Source: Cordyceps javanica
Lineage: Eukaryota > Ascomycota > Sordariomycetes > Hypocreales > Cordycipitaceae
NCBI GenBank assembly: GCA_036850795.1
Contig: JAAECO010000006.1
Coordinates: 2,728,001 to 2,792,000, forward strand
Reading direction: 5' to 3'
DNA: 64,000 nt
Shown here: positions 58,485 through 64,000 of the stretch, piece by piece
Numbering within the stretch: position 1 is the first letter of the stretch
Layout: each line of letters starts with the position of its first letter
Notes under the pieces: model-generated
What the model was told of the DNA's origin: nothing
The model's database searches: none
Seen by the model: only the letters and a program-made list of their open reading frames with translations
Translations under genes and position numbers: made by a program

Positions 58485-61399
58485 CTGATTCTCTTGGTGT
58501 GCTCCGCTTCGACAACCGACTGACCGCTGAGGATATATCTCATCAAACCCGACTCTTCGATTGGCCTGCATACGACTGTTGTCGGTGGGCTGGCAAGTAG
58601 GCCGATGGCTTTGCTCGCTGCTACATCACCGCAAACCTCTCTCATAATGGTGGGTTCGTTCAATGGGCGAGGCAAAGCTTGCTGTGCGGGAAGAGGGCTG
58701 CCTAACCTGGGCCAGGGCCAGCCAGCCTACTGATACCCCCGGCAGCGATCCCCGACAAGCATTGATGCGGCCCGGCGCACTCTTTCTCAAGGGACAGAAC
58801 AAGGCCACCTTTATTGCCGACTTAGATCTCCCTACAGCCTACAGGGCTCTTCATCTCACGCGCACGGCTAACTATGAGCTAGACATGCAGGTGTGTGGTG
58901 GTCAAGCTCTTGTTCCTTTTTGCCTGCCCTTCTCGGCTGCATCCCAGCAAGTAGCAAGTCATGGCGCGTCAATGTCACAATTTCTCCGACGGGATCGGCC
59001 CGCCACTCGCCCGTTGCGGTCCTATACATGCATGGCATTTTCATCATTTCATGCAGCCAGGCCTATTATCAGTAACAGCCCCAGCAGCCACATTGGTCAC
59101 ACTGACATGCCACCTCGCCCAGCATTCAAAGTTGTTTCGTTTCTATAAGTAAACATTTACCCAGAAACGCATGGTTGGAGTGTCAACGCATTGGTTCTGG
59201 CGGAATATGCATGTCTTGCGTAACACGTATGCAGCCCCCCTCCCTCCCCGGCGCCGCACTCCCACCACCTACTCCCACTCTACCACTCAAGCCCACCATC
59301 ACATTCGGCCTGCCTCTCGAGCTGACAAACTTGCTTTTGTCTGCAGCCAGCTCGTGGAACTCAGACATGGCTTGCGTGATAGCCTGATAGGGTCCTCACA
59401 TATCCACTTGCTATACTGGTACAGCATCACGCCGTCCATTACCATGTCAAAGGTGGCTTGAGGCTGCCGCTTGTGTCACAGCTGCGCCGCTTAGCGGAGG
59501 CCTCTGCGCGGAATGAAGAGCACAATTAACTCGGCGTTTTACCTCAATGGCAGCTTGACGCTCCCAATTTGCAAGGCACGTGGTTTGGGGGATCTACATT
59601 CCCACGGCCTAGAAAAATAACAGTTTAATGTGATTTGTGCTCTACATCAGAAGGTCTGTATCGCTCATTCGCCATCAATGGTCCGAAACATTTGCACAAA
59701 ATACTTCAAGGATCAAAGTCCAGCTCACTGGCTGTTTCTATCGTCAACGGCTCTCCAATTAGGCCTAGACGAGCTGTAATTGGGCATGATCATACAAGCA
59801 TCGCATCCCTTGAGCTTACAAAGATACAGGAGGCGGTTCGGTCTGGGAAGAAACGGCGAACCCCCCCCCACCTCCCCCCCTCCTTTCGGTCAAACCAAGA
59901 CACACTCTTTTCAGAGTACCCCAGTTTCGTCAGTAAACGAGCTACATAATCCCCGATGAGACATGAGAAACAAAGGTGGATGACCCATGCCGCGTTGTCT
60001 CTGCGCCGCGGGATGAATTACTACTGTGTGTCTACCCGTCGGCAGCGCAATGCACCGCGCCAGTGACGCTGCTTTGGGGTCACACAAAGAAAAGACCGAT
60101 GCGAAATCGAGCACAGGCACAGGGAGGATCGACAACCAACTGACGGGCATGGGGGGATGGGGGGCAAAGGAGGTGCAAGGCACGGTCAGGGGGGACCATG
60201 AAAGAAGAAAAAGGTACGGATACCGTGGACAACTCTTGTGTCCACCGTGCTACCGTATACAACTTTCTGCCATGGTTACCCAGCAGCAGCAACCGTAGCT
60301 GCTACTCCGATGAGTTGGCCTAGACGCACTCGGCTGTTCATTTCCTCTGCTTTTGTCTTTTCGGTGAATGATTGTTGCCTTCCCGCGCCTAATAGCATGA
60401 CGACGGGACATGAAAACCGCGAGTAGAGCCTTGTTTGAAATTTCCGCATCCGTTGTTGGCCGAGTCCTTCTCAGCCAGTATATACGATCACGAGACGAGG
60501 GAGGCTCCGAGTAAGGTGATTACTGATGGGTGAAACATTTATACGAGCTCGGGGCATTACGGTCCATACGTGAATACGAAAAACTAAAACAAAAAACGAC
60601 CAAGGAAAATCAAGGAATTGAAAATGGACGAGGCGAACAAAGCGTTGCAAGGATTTGATTGTTTTTTGTTCTTCAGTTGCCAGCTTTCTACTCTTGAGAC
60701 AGAAAGAAGGAAAGAAGAATTGAAAAAAGAGATATCCAATGTGTATAAAAGTATGTGCGGGACTGGGTTTGCCCTGATTGTGTAAAACTTGGCCTATTCC
60801 CCAAAACAGTGCCAAATCAAATGTTCGAGTAAAAGCTACATTTGACGGCAAAGGATGCAATAAGTTGAACGAAAAGGAAAAGAAAAAGCAAGCAAGGACT
60901 TGATGTATGTATCCCATGACGAGTTTCCAAAAGAAACAATAAAGCAGAGAGAAAATAAGAAATATTATGTCGTCTTGATCGCCGTCGGTGCGGTAAGAAA
61001 GGGTGTTGGAAAAGCAGACGAGAATGACGAGGCCTTTGAAGAATCTGGAGAGTCGAGATACTCGCCGCAAATATCAAAAAAAAATGAAGATGAAATAAGA
61101 AAAGGCAACCGGCATAAGTGAGACAGAAAAGATGACCGAAATCCAACACCAATTAATAAATAAATGAATTATACTTTGCGTGTATGCAGTTTGCAGGTGG
61201 TAACACCACTGCTAGCAGAGAGGGAGAGGGGGGGTATATAGAATCTCGATAGGGGAGTTGCAAACACGTTATGTGCTTGCGAGGCAGCCCAGACCTCGTA
61301 GGGTGGAGAGTGGAAAGATGATTTTCTCTTCTTTTCATTCATTCATTTTTCTTTTCTTTTCCCTTTGCACTTGTTTTCTGTCTTTTTCTTCTTCTTCTC

Positions 61400-62815
61400 T
61401 TACCAGGCCATGGAGACGAAGCCGAGAAGGGTAACAAACAGGACCGTGGCCAGGGTCGTGAGGGCGTCCGGGGCAGGGACGGCGCGGTGGGCGGCCGAGG
61501 TGGCCGTGTCGTTGACGAAGCCCGGGCCGCAGATGGTGTTGACCTGGCGGGCGGCGTCGCGGTAGGTGGCGGCAATCTTCTGGGAGCGGTCGCCGGTGGC
61601 GGCGTGGAAGATGGCCATGGTCTGGGCGGTGCAGGTCCCGCACGAGGGCGCGGCGCCGCCGGGCAGGGGCAGGCCGAGGGGCATGGCGTAGAAGAAGATG
61701 TCGGACGGGTTGGTGACGTTTGTGACGGCGCCGGCGAAGCAGTAGTTCTGGGCGGCCGGGTCCTGCAGGCAGGTGGCGGCGCGGAGGACGCGGTAGGCGC
61801 GCAGGCCGAGGAAGGCGTCCGTCACCTTGCCCTGGTTGGCGTCGTACTCCTTCTTGCAGTTGGCGGCGTCGAGCATGTTCTTGGCCGCCTGCGTCATGAA
61901 GTCGGCGCACCGGTCGGCGTCGGGCGCGCACGTCGCGTCCAGCACCCGCACGATGCTCACGAGCTGCTTCTCGGCCTGGAAGAAGCCCGTCGACGTCCGC
62001 AGCATCATGGACAGCGGGTAGCACTGCCGAAAGGTCGGGTCCGCCAGCAGCTTCCGCATGAAGTCGGGGCAGGCGTCGCTCGTGCTGCTCGAGCTCTTGA
62101 AGATGGAGGCGGGCGAGTCGTCAAAGGGCGACGGCAGAGGTGATGAGGTGGCCTCGGCGGTGGAGGTGGAGGAGGAGGAGGAGGGGGATGAGGCTGAGGA
62201 TGCTGATGACGAGTCGGAGGACGAGGACGAGGACGACGAGGAGTCGCTAGAACCCTTTGCCGGCTCTGCGGCGACAGCATCGCCCGAGCCGGCCCGGACG
62301 ACCACGGTGCCTCTGACCTCGACCAGGGCGTTTGGATCTCGCTTGACGAGGTCCAGCTGTCGGGTAAAGTGCGTCACCGTCATCGGGGCTGCGGCGTGCA
62401 GATCATCGGCCACTTGGTGCAGGTCCTGCTCCACCTCGGCCGCCGTCGTCCAGGGGGGTAATGTCGGCGAGGACGCCGGCGCAGCGACGCCGGCAGGTAG
62501 CTGCTGTGGTTGTTGTTGTTGTTGCTGTTGTTGAGCGACGACTGCTCCGGCAAAGAGCATGGTCATGATGCCGGCGCGACGAAGCGACAATACGGCGGCG
62601 GCGGTTGTCGAGGAGCGGCTGTGCGACGCGGACGGTGACGACGGCGACCAGGTCGAGGGGGCGGCGGCGGCAGATCTGGATCGACTGCTACGACGACGAC
62701 CGCGGCGACGGCGGCGGCGGCAGCAGCAGGGCGCTGTGCGCGTCGAACATTGGCAGTCGTTGAACGTCGTTGTGCTACCGGTGGTTGCGGAGGAATGTGA
62801 GACACGGCTCGCCAT
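61400..62815 (-). CDS. DUF7729 GPI-anchored protein
   Basis: Intron-free gene. The first ATG of the frame is at 62815 (MASRVSHSS); the open frame beyond it begins at a TTG. The 471-residue product has a Ser/Arg-rich leader with RRRRRRGRRR, then a hydrophobic segment (AGIMTMLFAGAVVA) ending at a run of eight glutamines, which looks like a signal peptide or anchor. A poly-Ser stretch leads into the conserved cysteine-rich domain: CPDFMRKLLADPTFRQCYPL, LDATCAPDADRCADFM and YRVLRAATCLQDP. The last 20 residues (LTTLATVLFVTLLGFVSMAW) form a GPI-attachment signal. This matches fungal DUF7729 surface proteins of unknown activity. Translation might instead start at the ATG inside GIMTML. Confidence 0.85.
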   Translation of the reverse strand: MASRVSHSSATTGSTTTFNDCQCSTRTAPCCCRRRRRRGRRRSSRSRSAAAAPSTWSPSSPSASHSRSSTTAAAVLSLRRAGIMTMLFAGAVVAQQQQQQQQPQQLPAGVAAPASSPTLPPWTTAAEVEQDLHQVADDLHAAAPMTVTHFTRQLDLVKRDPNALVEVRGTVVVRAGSGDAVAAEPAKGSSDSSSSSSSSSDSSSASSASSPSSSSSTSTAEATSSPLPSPFDDSPASIFKSSSSTSDACPDFMRKLLADPTFRQCYPLSMMLRTSTGFFQAEKQLVSIVRVLDATCAPDADRCADFMTQAAKNMLDAANCKKEYDANQGKVTDAFLGLRAYRVLRAATCLQDPAAQNYCFAGAVTNVTNPSDIFFYAMPLGLPLPGGAAPSCGTCTAQTMAIFHAATGDRSQKIAATYRDAARQVNTICGPGFVNDTATSAAHRAVPAPDALTTLATVLFVTLLGFVSMAW

Positions 62816-64000
62816 GGCTGTGCCCGAGTCGATGTTGCTCGATTTTTTCCCTTTTTCTTCTTCTTCTTTTTCGCTTCTTTCTTCTACCGTAATTATTTTC
62901 CTCTCCTTCTCTCTGGTCGTTGTTGCGCTCTCGGCCAAAAGAATGAAGCGGTTCGAGTCCCTCGCGCGCGCGCGCTCCTCCTCCTGAATCCAAATGCGGC
63001 CCGCCGACAGCTCTAGTCGTCGATTTTCGTTTGGTTTGTCGCAAATGGCCTCGAGACAAACACCGTTGGGAGGGGTGTGCTTTTTTGTTTCTTCTTATTC
63101 TAGTCGGGGAGTCGATCCTGTCAATTAGCCAGCTAGCCAGCCAGCCAGCCAGCAAAAGAAGAGAAAATAACCACTCGTGTAACTTGTCTGGCCGCAGACT
63201 CTGTACCTTTTGTTTTCTCTCTCCCTCTCTCTCTCGCTCGCTCGCTCTCCGTTCTTCTCCCGTCTTTGGCCTGTATGTGCACGGAGAAGGGGGAAAAAAA
63301 CAGAGCTTGCGACGACACAATTGGCCTCTCTACGCTAGAGGAGAGGGGAAAGGGGGGAAAAGAGAGTGAGAGAGTTGAGAGGGGTTCGCGGGTATTAGCT
63401 CCAGACGGGCGTACAGTTGAGGCGGTCGCAGCAGGGCGTCAATGCATCGATCGGTGTAAATAAAGCAAGCTATCCACCCTCAGAAATAATCGTAACTCGG
63501 AAGAAGCGGTATGTCGTTGCGAAAAGAAAATTCGAGTAAAGAGTGTTCGATGTAAGAAAGAAAGAATGACGATAGTTGGGAAAAGTGTAATTTGGTGGCG
63601 TATAGAAATCAACGAGTTGTGGTTATAGTTTGGTGTTGATGGTTGACAGCCGAGCGTAACGGCTGGACAGAAGAAAAGTTTCAACAGCAACGCGCGCCGT
63701 GTGTCTGTCTCTGTCTGTGTGTGCCTTTCTCTTTTTCTCTCTTTTTTCTTTTTCTTTTCTTTTTTTTTTTTGTTATTTTTCGCCCTTTCTAATCCAATGG
63801 CTGGAGCCTCAAAGTAGTTCCCAAATAACTAGCCGCCGCAACGGGGGGGGTCACTAGAGGGCCCTGACAGGGATGCCAGGGGTTGAGCATACAGGCGGGC
63901 GGGCGCTGACGGTAATTAGAACGGCCAGCCTGGCGGAGATGGGTTGTGAGCAGGGGTGTGAGTTGTGTGTGTGTGATTCCGCAGGTACGCCTTTTGTTTT
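62816..64000. other. Upstream region of DUF7729 gene to right edge
   Basis: About 1.2 kb with CT-rich tracts (63211-63250, 63725-63770), a short GCCA repeat (63130-63154) and no convincing ORF. The C/T-rich leader is typical of fungal promoters. Confidence 0.55.

Larger units (their letters stand above)
54369..61399. other. Long gene-free region upstream of velC
   Basis: About 7 kb in which no ORF on either strand resembles a conserved protein. It contains a GAGTCGACCGG repeat (55637-55712), a TACGGAGTA motif (55789-55797), homopolymer C and T tracts and a GT microsatellite (58453-58484). The stretch nearest 54369 is the velC promoter; the stretch nearest 61399 is the 3' flank of the DUF7729 gene. 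A long regulatory region or unrecognised noncoding transcript is possible. Confidence 0.5.

Noticed and set aside
61335..62143. Long frames on both strands within the DUF7729 gene
   Set aside because: High GC with third-position bias opens alternative frames; only the annotated frame has Cys motifs, a signal segment and a GPI signal.
1..64000. CRISPR arrays, operons, prokaryotic ribosome-binding sites
   Set aside because: The DNA is eukaryotic with spliceosomal introns; repeats present are simple-sequence tracts, not spaced direct repeats.

Overview
The window is nuclear DNA of a filamentous ascomycete, most likely a Sordariomycete. Protein-coding genes are split by short introns (about 50-110 nt, GT...AG with CTAAC/CTGAC-like branch points). 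The protein families are typically fungal: highly reducing polyketide synthase, Zn2Cys6 regulator, velvet protein, WSC protein, FSH1 hydrolase, RNase F1 and DUF7729. A placement near Hypocreales is only an impression from the protein families. No rRNA gene, convincing tRNA, CRISPR or intact transposon was seen.

Left third (1-29.6 kb) is accessory and looks like a secondary-metabolite region. It holds the 5' part of a highly reducing PKS gene (minus, running off the left edge), an FSH1 serine hydrolase, a GT1 UDP-glycosyltransferase and a convergent GH125 alpha-mannosidase. A DHA1-type MFS transporter is divergent from a Zn2Cys6 regulator that carries two zinc clusters. A secreted type-B carboxylesterase, an ACS-type MFS permease and a secreted RNase F1-like nuclease follow. 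PKS, hydrolase, glycosyltransferase, glycosidase, exporter, regulator and esterase together suggest a pathway for a glycosylated reduced polyketide. The genes are separated by long, partly repeat-bearing spacers, so the limits of such a cluster are uncertain.

Middle (29.6-39 kb) moves toward conserved cell biology: a PGAP4-like membrane glycosyltransferase, a small secreted double-psi beta-barrel protein with a clear TATA box, and a large Cnn_1N-domain protein that is probably spindle-pole-body associated. A tRNA-like relic lies near 34.6 kb.

Right half (39-64 kb) has conserved genes: a Yos9/OS-9 lectin of ER-associated degradation, an NSUN5/Rcm1 rRNA m5C methyltransferase with a duplicated C-terminal motif, a DUF1996-WSC secreted protein, a VelC-type velvet regulator and a DUF7729 GPI-anchored protein. 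Long gene-free stretches (about 4.7 kb and 7 kb) flank velC and contain microsatellites and recurring short motifs.

Exon boundaries were set by hand from splice consensus, reading frame and remembered family motifs. Most are frame-consistent, but no transcript data were available.
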